Below are positions 8,203-16,188 of a stretch of 64,000 bases of DNA, piece by piece (positions within the stretch are counted from its first letter, which is position 1; each line of letters opens with the position of its first letter). The position numbers and the translations under genes are program-made. The DNA comes from Candidatus Heimdallarchaeota archaeon (GTDB lineage: Archaea; Asgardarchaeota; Heimdallarchaeia; JABLTI01). The stretch is taken from NCBI GenBank assembly GCA_018238155.1, contig JABCTZ010000003.1, forward strand, positions 124,001-188,000. The letters run 5' to 3'. The notes beneath the pieces were generated by a model. The model was not told where the DNA came from, searched no databases, and worked only from the letters and a program-made list of their open reading frames with translations.

Positions 8203-9066
8203 TTGAGAAATTCAAACGGTGGAGTAATCTGGCTAATTTTATCTGGAGCAGCAGTGGGTTTTGCATTGTCCCTTATTCTTGCTTCTATGTTATTTTTGCA
8301 GTATTTGATCCCTGTCTTCATTCTCTTAGTAATCAGTGGTTTTATCTGTGCTAGAGTAATTGGAAGGAGTGGTGGAGAATTTTCCGAAGACACAAAAAGC
8401 TATGCTCTAATTTTAGAGGGCATAATTTTCGGAATAACCTTTGATTTGATGCGCTACAGATATGATTGGATGATTAATATCTTCAAATTTATTGCCATTG
8501 GAACTTTTTTCATTCTATTTGCAATAGTTTACAAGCGGAATTTAGAGGAGTATACAAATAATCATCCTGATGATGGACCATATATGGCAATAATGCGTCC
8601 CTCAATTCTTTATATATTGGTTGGTTGTAATTTTGCTCTTGCAGTCAATTGCATTGTTGAAGCTTTTATGGGGTCTGCGTATTTCTTTGTTTTGTTACCT
8701 TTAATGGTACTTTTTGGCGTATTATTGATGTTTTTCTCAAAAGCAGATTTCGATTTGTTGAGTACGGATTCTGGCGTTTGGAATCAGCTTTTTGCAGGAA
8801 TGATGTTGGGTTTTGCTTATGATTTAGCCCTCTTCAGAGTTCTCTTATGGCAAGATATTATCAAGTTATTCATTGTTTGTATGATGTTCACAATAACTGC
8901 TTTATTTATTCGAATGAAGAAACCAACAAAGATGGGTATAGGTGGTATTTCTCTTGAATCCACTAAATCTAAGAAGAAAAAATCTTCGTCTGGTGTTGAA
9001 ATCTCTTTCGCTGAGAAAAAACCTCGCAGAAAGTCTACAAAATCTACAAGCAAGAAGAGGAGATAA
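8203..9066 (+). CDS. Multipass membrane protein with Lys/Arg-rich tail
   Basis: 287 residues starting at TTG 8203 with AAGGA upstream. There are about eight hydrophobic segments in two similar halves: residues 8-50, 65-110, then 130-175, 195-235. GIIFGITFDLMRYR in the first half and GMMLGFAYDLALFR in the second look like an internal repeat. The last ~45 residues are basic (KSKKKKSSS, RRKSTKSTSKKRR) and likely cytoplasmic. The gene ends six bases before the next, so the two are probably one operon. Function unknown. Confidence 0.75.
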   Translation: MRNSNGGVIWLILSGAAVGFALSLILASMLFLQYLIPVFILLVISGFICARVIGRSGGEFSEDTKSYALILEGIIFGITFDLMRYRYDWMINIFKFIAIGTFFILFAIVYKRNLEEYTNNHPDDGPYMAIMRPSILYILVGCNFALAVNCIVEAFMGSAYFFVLLPLMVLFGVLLMFFSKADFDLLSTDSGVWNQLFAGMMLGFAYDLALFRVLLWQDIIKLFIVCMMFTITALFIRMKKPTKMGIGGISLESTKSKKKKSSSGVEISFAEKKPRRKSTKSTSKKRR

Positions 9067-9072
9067 TTTCTA

Positions 9073-10470
9073 ATGCAAAGAAACAGTTTTAAGTTTTTTA
9101 TTCTCTTTACCATTTTCTTGGTTCCATTTCTCTTTGCTCCTCTTACAGCTGGCTTTACTCAAGCTGCCCCTGTTGACGAGTACCCTAAATTTGGCTTTAG
9201 CTACATCAATGGTATAGTTGGTGCCACTGAATTAGAGGAGCCTGGTTATCAAAAAGCGGTTGATATTGGTGCCACTATCGAACATCGAGAATTTAGTTGG
9301 TCCTATCTTGATTCTTCTATTGAAAGTGTATATGAATGGAAAAAATTATACCTCAACAAATTTCCAGAAATGAATGCATCTATTGCACTTGGTGTTATCA
9401 GTAGTAATTACAGTGTTCTCACTTCAAAATTTAATTTTACAAGATATACAACTGTGCCTACGCCTGAATCAAATATTACTCGATTAAATGATCCATTAGT
9501 CATTATCTCTCTCAAAAATATCACTGATACTATTCTTGGAGATGTCGGTGGTTTTAGTTATATTAGCTTTGGAAATGAAGTCAATGGTTTTTTTGAGACC
9601 TATTTTAATTACCAAACTAAGTTAATGACCAATACAGTCATGCTCGATGATTATGTTAATCTTACTGAGCAAATGTATTCTTATGTTAAAATAAAATATC
9701 CTTCAGTCAAAGTAATGATGAGTTTCCGAAATCAAATTACTTCAGATCCAATTAATATTGCTGCTATAATTGCTCGCTTTAACAACTCTTGTGATATATA
9801 CTCTATGACAGCCAGAATATTCACAAATGATTTTGGTTTTCTTGACATCCTCTCAGAGAATGAAATTATAGCTCGCTTCAAGAATTTCATTGATTTAACG
9901 GGTTCTAAGAAATTTGCTGTAACAAATACATTTACCATTTCTGATAGTAGTGCAGGTGGTTCTGAACTATACCAAGCCAATTTCGTTCGATCACTGTTTA
10001 AACTAGCACGTGATTATTCTGATAAAATGGAGTTTCTATGTTGGTATCATATTTTTGATTTGCCTCGTGGTTATCTTGGAATGATTTTTAATCCATTCCT
10101 TGAAGCTCAACGTTCTCTTGGTTTATTGACAGAATTTGGTGATTATAAGATGTCTTATTTCGCTTGGATTGAAGAAATGCGAGCTCTTGGTCGATTGCCA
10201 AATTATTATACTCCTTGGAAGATTGCACTTTATTCAATAACCTTAACTGCAATTGGCGGATTTTTGGTCTTTGCCTATGTTATGGAAGGCATTGATTTCT
10301 ATAAGAAACAACAACAAAAAGAAACACCCCCTGATGAAATTGATTTTATACAAAAACCTAAGGAACCTTCCAAAAAGAAGAAACGCAAATCAAAGGGATC
10401 TATTGTTTTTGATAAAAGATACTCCTATGATGACAAAGAAGAATCAGTAACAGCTGAAGAAGAGAAGTAA
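9073..10470 (+). CDS. Membrane-anchored extracellular glycoside-hydrolase-like protein
   Basis: 465 residues. Residues 1-31 are a signal peptide (FFILFTIFLVPFLFAPLTAG). The extracellular part resembles a clan GH-A TIM barrel: SFGNEVN has the Asn-Glu pair (N168-E169) expected at the acid/base position after strand 4, and WYHIFD is a likely strand-8 tryptophan region. At the strand-7 position, where the nucleophile Glu is usually in a TETG-like motif, the sequence is VTNTF, with Asn285. It may therefore be a binding protein rather than an enzyme. One TM segment (~383-403) leads to a charged cytoplasmic tail of ~60 residues, as in other surface proteins here. Confidence 0.6.
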   Translation: MQRNSFKFFILFTIFLVPFLFAPLTAGFTQAAPVDEYPKFGFSYINGIVGATELEEPGYQKAVDIGATIEHREFSWSYLDSSIESVYEWKKLYLNKFPEMNASIALGVISSNYSVLTSKFNFTRYTTVPTPESNITRLNDPLVIISLKNITDTILGDVGGFSYISFGNEVNGFFETYFNYQTKLMTNTVMLDDYVNLTEQMYSYVKIKYPSVKVMMSFRNQITSDPINIAAIIARFNNSCDIYSMTARIFTNDFGFLDILSENEIIARFKNFIDLTGSKKFAVTNTFTISDSSAGGSELYQANFVRSLFKLARDYSDKMEFLCWYHIFDLPRGYLGMIFNPFLEAQRSLGLLTEFGDYKMSYFAWIEEMRALGRLPNYYTPWKIALYSITLTAIGGFLVFAYVMEGIDFYKKQQQKETPPDEIDFIQKPKEPSKKKKRKSKGSIVFDKRYSYDDKEESVTAEEEK

Positions 10471-10694
10471 TTTTTCCTCTTCCTCAAATCTTTTTTTTGT
10501 TGGAAAAACAGACTGATAATTGGATAGGCATTGTTTGGATCAAAATAAGTAATGAATTTCGATACGATTTGTTCATTGAATAATCCATTCCAAATTTAAG
10601 CAAGCGTTCTTTTATTTTGCTCCCAGAGATAGATTAAATGGTTCTGCAACTTTAAATTTAGGATGATTCGTTACTAAGGAAAAAAGAAAAGATA

Positions 10695-11420
10695 TTATCT
10701 TCCACCTAAACCTGGGAAGTAATACTTTTTACCTTCAGCGTAGCTTGCATCTACACGTGCTATACCTGTATCTCGCATTGCTTCTAATGCACGTTCACTT
10801 CTTTCTTGATTCCAACCAGTTTTCATGATTAGTTCTTCAATCGAAATCCAACCTTTTCTAGTTGAAAGAGTCAAAACTTCTTCTTGATCCTCAGAAAGAT
10901 TTGCTGGAATAAATTCGACTAATTTTACTCCGCCTTTTAATTCTCTTACTTCTGGGATAACTTTCGCATCAGAGAGTTTACCGATTGATATTACAACATC
11001 TTTAACGGGGATTATTTTTCCAGGACGTCCTTTATTTACGAGGATAACCACTTCTCCTAATGTCATTAATCCTCCCGTATATTCTTGAACTTCTTTTGCT
11101 TTTTCGAGAATCTCAATACCAAGGCGCTCAAAGAAATCGCCTCCGCCTATCTTATCCCAGAAAGTAGCACTTTCTTTCCATTCATAAACTCCAAGTTCAT
11201 CTGGTAATCCTAATTCTTGTCTTAGTTCCACCAATTTTTTGTATGAATCTTCATTACCCGTAATATCTTTTTTCCATTTCTTCTCAAATCTCTTAAGACG
11301 GCTCTGAAGTTCACGAATGTTTTCGAGCATGATTTCTAAATCTTTAATCATTATTTCTGCTTCTTTTGCTTTGAAAGCTGATTTTATTCTGATCTTTTTT
11401 TCTATTTCTCTTAAACCCAT
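10695..11420 (-). CDS. vps22: ESCRT-II Vps22/SNF8 (EAP30)-like protein
   Basis: 241 residues. After an N-terminal coiled coil (residues ~15-50) comes FWDKIGGGDFFERLGIEIL and then GGLMTLGEVVILVNKGR. These align closely, as remembered, with human SNF8 ([37 protein letters not shown]). Two winged helices follow, the second (GWISIEELIMKTGW) also matching SNF8, ending YYFPGLGGR like its YWLPAL. In eukaryotes Vps22 is part of ESCRT-II, linking ESCRT-I to ESCRT-III during membrane budding. ATG 11420 has AAGGA upstream. Vps25, ESCRT-III and Vps4 are not in this window. Confidence 0.93.
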   Translation of the reverse strand: MGLREIEKKIRIKSAFKAKEAEIMIKDLEIMLENIRELQSRLKRFEKKWKKDITGNEDSYKKLVELRQELGLPDELGVYEWKESATFWDKIGGGDFFERLGIEILEKAKEVQEYTGGLMTLGEVVILVNKGRPGKIIPVKDVVISIGKLSDAKVIPEVRELKGGVKLVEFIPANLSEDQEEVLTLSTRKGWISIEELIMKTGWNQERSERALEAMRDTGIARVDASYAEGKKYYFPGLGGR

Positions 11421-11579
11421 GATGTTTCATTCCTTGGTATATAGTTTAGCTTTGGATATTTAATCATTATAACCTTTCTATTTATGAGAATCTTAAGTAT
11501 TAATTGACAAATAAAACTTTAAACGTTCTCTTATTAGAAGATTAATGTAAATGTAAGTTTAATTGGTTTTGATGTAGTA

Positions 11580-12905
11580 ATGAACTCGATAAATGGAACT
11601 AAAGTTGCTTTACGCGAAGAAGTTATTTCAATATTGATGCAATTTGAAAATTCTTCACATACTTTGCGACAAATTATTCGGCAACATCTTAGTAAAAATT
11701 CATTTCCATTTCCTATTGCAGCAAGAATTCAAACATTATCTTTAGGAGTGGTGCAATATAAGAATACTATCGATTTTATTCTCAATCGGAGTCGTTTTCA
11801 TTTATCATTAAAGGAAATCCCCAAAATAGATCTACTTCGTCTTCGCTTAGCACTTTTCGAAGGTCGTTGGCAAAAACGTTCTATTAGAAAACTCGAACTT
11901 TTTTTGAAAGAAAAAAAATACCTCAAAATCCTTACAAAAGCTATTAATTTAGATCTCGTTTCTGCAATTAAATCAATGAAACGTGAAGAACAAAATAGCG
12001 TTCTCTATTCACATCCAACTTTTCTTGTCCACACTCTCACTGAAAAATTAGGTGAAACTGAAACAATTTCTCTAATGAAGAAGAATAATAGTTCACCTAC
12101 ATCATATCTTCGTATAAATCAATTAATTACCAATCAAAAAGAAGTTCTCTCTTCTTTAAGAGAAAAGAAAGTGATTTTAGAGCAGGATCAAGCTTTTCCA
12201 TTTCTTTATGTTATCAAAGACGGCATGAAAACATTGATTGATACAGATGCTTTCAAAAATGGTGAGATATTCATTCAAGATAAGGCAAGTATTTTGGCTG
12301 TTAAAACACTTGATCCTCAACCTGGTGATTTCATTTGGGATGCCTGTGCAGCACCTGGCATGAAAACACATTTAATCTGGGAGTTTATGGAAGGCAAAGG
12401 CACTCTAATTGCAAGTGATATACATTATCAACGATTGCTAGGTGCACAACAACGCTTTCAAAGTTATGGTATTGATCAAGTTGAATGGATTCATACTGAT
12501 GCTGCAAAAGCTTCTATTCCTAATGCAAAGAAAATCCTCATAGATGCTCCTTGTACTTCTACCGGCATTCTTCAAAGTTATCCTTCATATAAATGGCGTT
12601 TAAATAAAAAATGGCTCTTTTCTATTATGACTATTCAAAATAAAATTTTAGATGGTATTATTTCTAAATATTTAGATAAACCAGGTACTGAGATTCTCTA
12701 TTCTACATGTTCAATTTTACCTCATGAGGGTGAAAATCAAATTGATTCTGTTTTAGATCGCTATAATGTTGAACTTATGAAAGGACCGAATTTTGGTCAA
12801 GCTGGCTATCCAAATTTCAAATGTTCTAAAGAAGTTCGAAGATTATTCCCACATACTGATAATACAAATGGTTTTTTCATTGCTCATTTAAAAATTAGTG
12901 AATAA
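11580..12905 (+). CDS. NusB-domain RsmB/NSUN-type RNA cytosine-5 methyltransferase
   Basis: 441 residues. Residues 1-~135 resemble the helical NusB-like RNA-binding domain of RsmB; the rest is the m5C methyltransferase. Motif I DACAAPGMKT (~253) binds SAM. DAPCTSTG (~321) carries the releasing Cys, and YSTCSILPHEGENQ (~374) carries the catalytic TCS Cys. The length and NusB fusion are those of bacterial RsmB, less common among archaea. It sits on the opposite strand between the Vps22 gene and the ESCRT-I genes. TTTAAAC at ~11519 is a likely TATA box. Confidence 0.9.
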   Translation: MNSINGTKVALREEVISILMQFENSSHTLRQIIRQHLSKNSFPFPIAARIQTLSLGVVQYKNTIDFILNRSRFHLSLKEIPKIDLLRLRLALFEGRWQKRSIRKLELFLKEKKYLKILTKAINLDLVSAIKSMKREEQNSVLYSHPTFLVHTLTEKLGETETISLMKKNNSSPTSYLRINQLITNQKEVLSSLREKKVILEQDQAFPFLYVIKDGMKTLIDTDAFKNGEIFIQDKASILAVKTLDPQPGDFIWDACAAPGMKTHLIWEFMEGKGTLIASDIHYQRLLGAQQRFQSYGIDQVEWIHTDAAKASIPNAKKILIDAPCTSTGILQSYPSYKWRLNKKWLFSIMTIQNKILDGIISKYLDKPGTEILYSTCSILPHEGENQIDSVLDRYNVELMKGPNFGQAGYPNFKCSKEVRRLFPHTDNTNGFFIAHLKISE

Positions 12906-12920
12906 AAAAGAAATGAATGA

Positions 12921-12946
12921 AGAAAAGATATTGAATGATCTTTTCT
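12921..12946. terminator. Bidirectional hairpin between convergent genes
   Basis: AGAAAAGAT (12921-12929) pairs perfectly with ATCTTTTCT (12938-12946). It lies between the converging ends of the RNA methyltransferase and the 100-residue protein gene and could end transcription in both directions. Confidence 0.5.
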
Positions 12947-13247
12947 AAATCGGAGGTTGCTTGTAATATTTTTTCAACCATTGGTAGATTTTCTCACGAA
13001 GTTTTTTCTCATCCCTATTTTCAAGGGGGAGAGCCTTTTTTTCTATGTAAGTATTAAAGAGGTTTTTTAACACCCCTCGAATTTGACTTGATAATTGATG
13101 TCTCTTTCCAAAAGTCTTTTCTGATTCGATCAAAGCATTATTTAGTTCTTCCAGAACAAAATCGGAATCTAAGGAAATCTCAAGATAGTTTAATATTTCT
13201 CGAAAGTGCTTGTATAGATTTCTATAGGCTACCGGATTTCCACGCAT
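12945..13247 (-). CDS. 100-residue helical protein of the ESCRT region, unknown
   Basis: All-helical and charged, e.g. NLYKHFREILNYLEIS, FVLEELNNALIESEKTFG and KKLREKIYQWLKKYYKQ. It has no TM segment. It lies 67 bases downstream of the Vps28 gene on the same strand, with its own TAGGAG ribosome site, and probably ends the vps23-vps28 transcript. I recognise no family. A small third ESCRT-I subunit, by analogy with Vps37 or MVB12 in eukaryotes, is an attractive but untested idea; I see no motif that proves it. Confidence 0.65.
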   Translation of the reverse strand: MRGNPVAYRNLYKHFREILNYLEISLDSDFVLEELNNALIESEKTFGKRHQLSSQIRGVLKNLFNTYIEKKALPLENRDEKKLREKIYQWLKKYYKQPPI

Positions 13248-13314
13248 GATACTTCATTTCTCCTAATTGTTCTGATTTTCTAAAAAGATGGGTAAGGTCA
13301 TTTGCCTTGATTTT

Positions 13315-13953
13315 CTAATCACCTCGAAGTGATCTTCTGAAACTATTCAACCATCTTACAGCTTCAAATTCTAATCGCTTGATTAGACCATCTTCAAGCA
13401 CCTCATCAGGTGGCTTTGTTTCTAACATTTGTTTCCAGTTGATGATTTCTTTAACAACATCTGATTCTGGACCAAAACCTGGATAAGCTTTCAAAATATC
13501 TTCCATATCATCGAGATTTGGAACTATAAGTTCAATCCGAGCTACACTTCTTAAGCGAAGTAAATCGATTAATTCGATTGCTCCTGCTACGAAATCAGCT
13601 GTTTTTGCCGGAAGATTTTTCATCTGTTGGAAGGGCATTGCCACAGTCTCAACATTATCTCCTATTGGAATTGGGGCAACTCCTTCTGCAAATCGAAGTT
13701 TTTCTGCACCAAAGGGATATTTCTGTACAATTGATTCTCTATCAAGGAACCCATCAAGATTGAAACCTAATTTTTGCAGTCGAAAGCGTGCTTTAAATGC
13801 ATCTCTAATTAAAGAGCGTAGTTGCCGTCGATACATTCCTGGATCGAGTATCCCATCTGCAAAACTTTGGCTTATATTATCAATAGTTGCTATACATGAG
13901 AACAGCTCTGCTTCAAGTTCTATTTGGGATTTGTTTTTTGACGAATAAGACAT
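13315..13953 (-). CDS. vps28: ESCRT-I Vps28-like protein
   Basis: 212 residues, close to human VPS28 (221). Residues ~10-70 (AELFSCIATIDNISQSFADG, YRRQLRSLIRDAFKAR) match the N-terminal core helices that pack into the ESCRT-I headpiece. From about residue 118, FVAGAIELIDLLRLRS... and WLNSFRRSL match the VPS28 C-terminal four-helix bundle that binds ESCRT-II in eukaryotes. Having both domains is notable, because the ESCRT-II partner Vps22 is encoded ~2 kb away. ATG 13953 has AGAGGT nine bases upstream, and the gap to the Vps23 gene is 13 bases, so they form an operon. Confidence 0.9.
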   Translation of the reverse strand: MSYSSKNKSQIELEAELFSCIATIDNISQSFADGILDPGMYRRQLRSLIRDAFKARFRLQKLGFNLDGFLDRESIVQKYPFGAEKLRFAEGVAPIPIGDNVETVAMPFQQMKNLPAKTADFVAGAIELIDLLRLRSVARIELIVPNLDDMEDILKAYPGFGPESDVVKEIINWKQMLETKPPDEVLEDGLIKRLEFEAVRWLNSFRRSLRGD

Positions 13954-13966
13954 TTTAATTTACCTC

Positions 13967-14719
13967 TTATGATTGCTCCAAATTTTTACTGGTTAAATAC
14001 ATCTCTTTTGTATATCTTCTATAGAGTTTAGCGAAATCTACAGGACTTATTTCTCCATCTTTGAATTTTTCATCAAGTGTTGACAACAAGTCTGCTAGAG
14101 CTACACTTTGTGCTTGTAATAATATCTTCTCACTCTGTTTTTTATCAGAAGGTAATAATACATCGAGATTTTCAATTTTTGAAATCTTCTCATCTGAACC
14201 TTTTACCACTTCTGCACGAAGTTTTCGTATTTCATCATCTTTCTTACGAATCTTTTTCTGAAGTTCAGATATTGTTTCATTGATATCCTCAACTTTTTTC
14301 TGGCTTGGTGTAGCTACTGTTTCCCAAGTTTGTACTGATGCTTTTTGCCTGGTAACTTTTCCAGAAGTAGTTTTTGGTGGTACTTTCTCGAACAGCCTCT
14401 CTAATGCTTTTATTACTTGGTACACATGTTTATCCGGTTTCCATTCATGAGTTATTTGTAGTAACACATTACCATCTTTTTCGACATTTGGATGAATAAT
14501 GCTCTTATCTTGAAGAATCACGCGTGGAGGGTATAATGGAAATTTTAAGGGAACTAGTACTTCAACAGGAATTTTGACTTTTCCTTCTGGAGTATCTATT
14601 TCAATATTCCCTTGCCATTTATTCAAACCCTCTCCAATTGGGGCAAAACCTTTAGCATAATTAAACATGAGTTGCATTTCTCGGGCCAATGCTAATTCAT
14701 TAATTTGATTTTTCGACAA
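13967..14719 (-). CDS. vps23: ESCRT-I Vps23/TSG101-like UEV protein
   Basis: 250 residues. Residues 1-~115 are an E2-like UEV domain: FPLYPPRV and HPNVEKDGNVLLQITHEW follow the E2 pattern, but Leu replaces the catalytic Cys after HPN, so it cannot carry ubiquitin as a thioester. A linker (~116-145) leads to a coiled coil (ETISELQKKIRKKDDEIRKL, ~146-170). The C-terminal LSTLDEKFKDGEISPVDFAK region matches the TSG101 steadiness box. In eukaryotes this subunit binds ubiquitin and late-domain motifs. The start is TTG 14719 with GGAG 13 bases upstream. A TATA-like TTTAAA lies at ~14762-14767, read on the minus strand. Confidence 0.93.
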   Translation of the reverse strand: MSKNQINELALAREMQLMFNYAKGFAPIGEGLNKWQGNIEIDTPEGKVKIPVEVLVPLKFPLYPPRVILQDKSIIHPNVEKDGNVLLQITHEWKPDKHVYQVIKALERLFEKVPPKTTSGKVTRQKASVQTWETVATPSQKKVEDINETISELQKKIRKKDDEIRKLRAEVVKGSDEKISKIENLDVLLPSDKKQSEKILLQAQSVALADLLSTLDEKFKDGEISPVDFAKLYRRYTKEMYLTSKNLEQS

Positions 14720-15026
14720 GGTATTCGATTTCTCCTATATAGGTATCTTAGACAATCTACCATTTAAACATTAACGAATAACATATTAATTAATCTAAAG
14801 TATGTGGCAGAACTTTTTTATCATATTTTTACTGATAAATTACTATTTAAACTATATAAAAGGATAAAAATTGCTTTTCCGAAATTTGCACAATTATTAT
14901 AAACAATTCTTGTGAAATGGAATTGTTTAACACATTTGTTCTACAAATTCGCGGTAAGTTACCGATACTGTTAAACCTATTCGAAAAGCAATAAAGTTTA
15001 GTATCGTAAATTTAAAAGTGATCAAT
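14720..15026. promoter_or_regulatory. Divergent control region between vps23 and the peptide-ABC ATPase gene
   Basis: No gene is visible in these ~307 bases. Toward vps23, AATGTTTAAATGG (minus strand, ~14758-14770) is a plausible BRE/TATA with a short leader holding GGAG. Toward the ATPase gene, TTTAAACTATATAAAAGG (~14864-14881) is a strong TATA candidate. The resulting long leader contains the dyad CGGTAAGTTACCG (14952-14964). GATAC (14964-14968) and GTATC (15001-15005) could close a larger stem just before the start codon. The dyad may be an operator or leader structure. Confidence 0.5.
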
Positions 15027-16118
15027 ATGAGTGAATTTTCATTCGGAGACCGCTTAAAACAGAAACTCGGTCTTTACAAACCCCCAACAGAGGAAAAAAT
15101 AGAAGCGGTTGAAATTCCTACCGATCCAGAAGTTTTAGTTGCTATTAGAAATTTAAAGAAACACTTCATGGTAGCCGGTGGAGGATTAATTTTTAACAGA
15201 ATACCTATTTTTCTAAAGGCAGTAGATGGTATTTCTTTTAATGTTAGAAAAGGAGAAACCGTTGGTGTTGTAGGTGAATCCGGTTGCGGAAAATCAACTG
15301 CTGCAAGAGCAATTTTACAATTATTAGAACCAACTTCAGGTCATGTTTTCTTTAGAACTGAAGATGGTGAAATGATCGATCTAGTTGGACTTGATAAGAA
15401 CGAACTTAGAGAAATGAGACGACAAATGCAAATTGTGTTCCAAGATCCCTCAGCTTCACTTAATCCAAGAATGACCGCATTTGATATTATTGCTGAACCT
15501 TTAATTATTCACAAAGTAGCTGACGGTGACGAATTAAAAATTCGAACAATTGAGCTTATGGAAAAAGTAGGTTTAATGATTCACCATGCTTTTAGGTTTC
15601 CTCACGAATTTTCCGGCGGACAAAAACAACGTGTTGGAATTGCTCGTGCTTTAGCATTAAATCCAAGTTTTGTTATTCTTGATGAACCAGTATCTGCTCT
15701 TGATGTTTCTGTAAGAGCTGCTGTTCTTATGCTGTTAAGAAACCTACAACGAGAATTTGACTTAGCTTACATTTTCATTGCACACGATTTGTCAGTAATT
15801 AGAATGATTTCTGATTATGTCTGTGTAATGTATCTTGGAAGACTAGTAGAAATTGGCTCTGTAACAGATGTTTTTGAAGATATGAGGCACCCATATACTC
15901 GTGCTCTTATTTCTGCAATTCCAATTCCTGACCCAACAGTTAAACCTGAAAGAATTTTCCTTGAAGGCGATCCTCCCTCTCCCGTTGCTCCACCCCCCGG
16001 ATGTAATTTCCATCCACGGTGTCCAATTGCAACTTCTATTTGTACACAAGAGGAACCACCAAGAATACAAGTTTCAGAGACTCACTTTGTTGAGTGTCAT
16101 CATGTTACTACTAAGTAA
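15027..16118 (+). CDS. Oligopeptide/dipeptide ABC transporter ATP-binding protein (OppF/DppF type)
   Basis: About 363 residues from ATG 15027 (a GTG three codons earlier is possible). ABC motifs: Walker A GESGCGKST (~83), signature FSGGQKQR (~195), Walker B VILDEPVSALD (~216), and a His switch in FIAHDLSVI. The C-terminal Opp/Dpp extension is present with HPRCPIATSIC. The protein would energise peptide uptake, but no permease, binding protein or OppD partner is seen nearby, so it is an orphan here. A long structured leader precedes it and a clear terminator follows, so it is transcribed alone. Confidence 0.9.
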   Translation: MSEFSFGDRLKQKLGLYKPPTEEKIEAVEIPTDPEVLVAIRNLKKHFMVAGGGLIFNRIPIFLKAVDGISFNVRKGETVGVVGESGCGKSTAARAILQLLEPTSGHVFFRTEDGEMIDLVGLDKNELREMRRQMQIVFQDPSASLNPRMTAFDIIAEPLIIHKVADGDELKIRTIELMEKVGLMIHHAFRFPHEFSGGQKQRVGIARALALNPSFVILDEPVSALDVSVRAAVLMLLRNLQREFDLAYIFIAHDLSVIRMISDYVCVMYLGRLVEIGSVTDVFEDMRHPYTRALISAIPIPDPTVKPERIFLEGDPPSPVAPPPGCNFHPRCPIATSICTQEEPPRIQVSETHFVECHHVTTK

Positions 16119-16132
16119 GCAAGGAATGAAAT

Positions 16133-16155
16133 AGAGATGGTCCACATCTCTTTTT
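16133..16155 (+). terminator. Hairpin plus T5 after the ABC ATPase gene
   Basis: AGAGATG (16133-16139) pairs with CATCTCT (16145-16151) around GTCCA, followed by TTTT. This is a textbook stem and T-run. Confidence 0.7.
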
Positions 16156-16188
16156 AACTTCTTTTCTATTTCATTTTCTATTCAAGAA

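Noticed and set aside
15027..16118. Complete peptide ABC importer operon
   Set aside because: Only one ATP-binding subunit is present; neighbours are an MFS carrier and the ESCRT operon, and a terminator follows directly.
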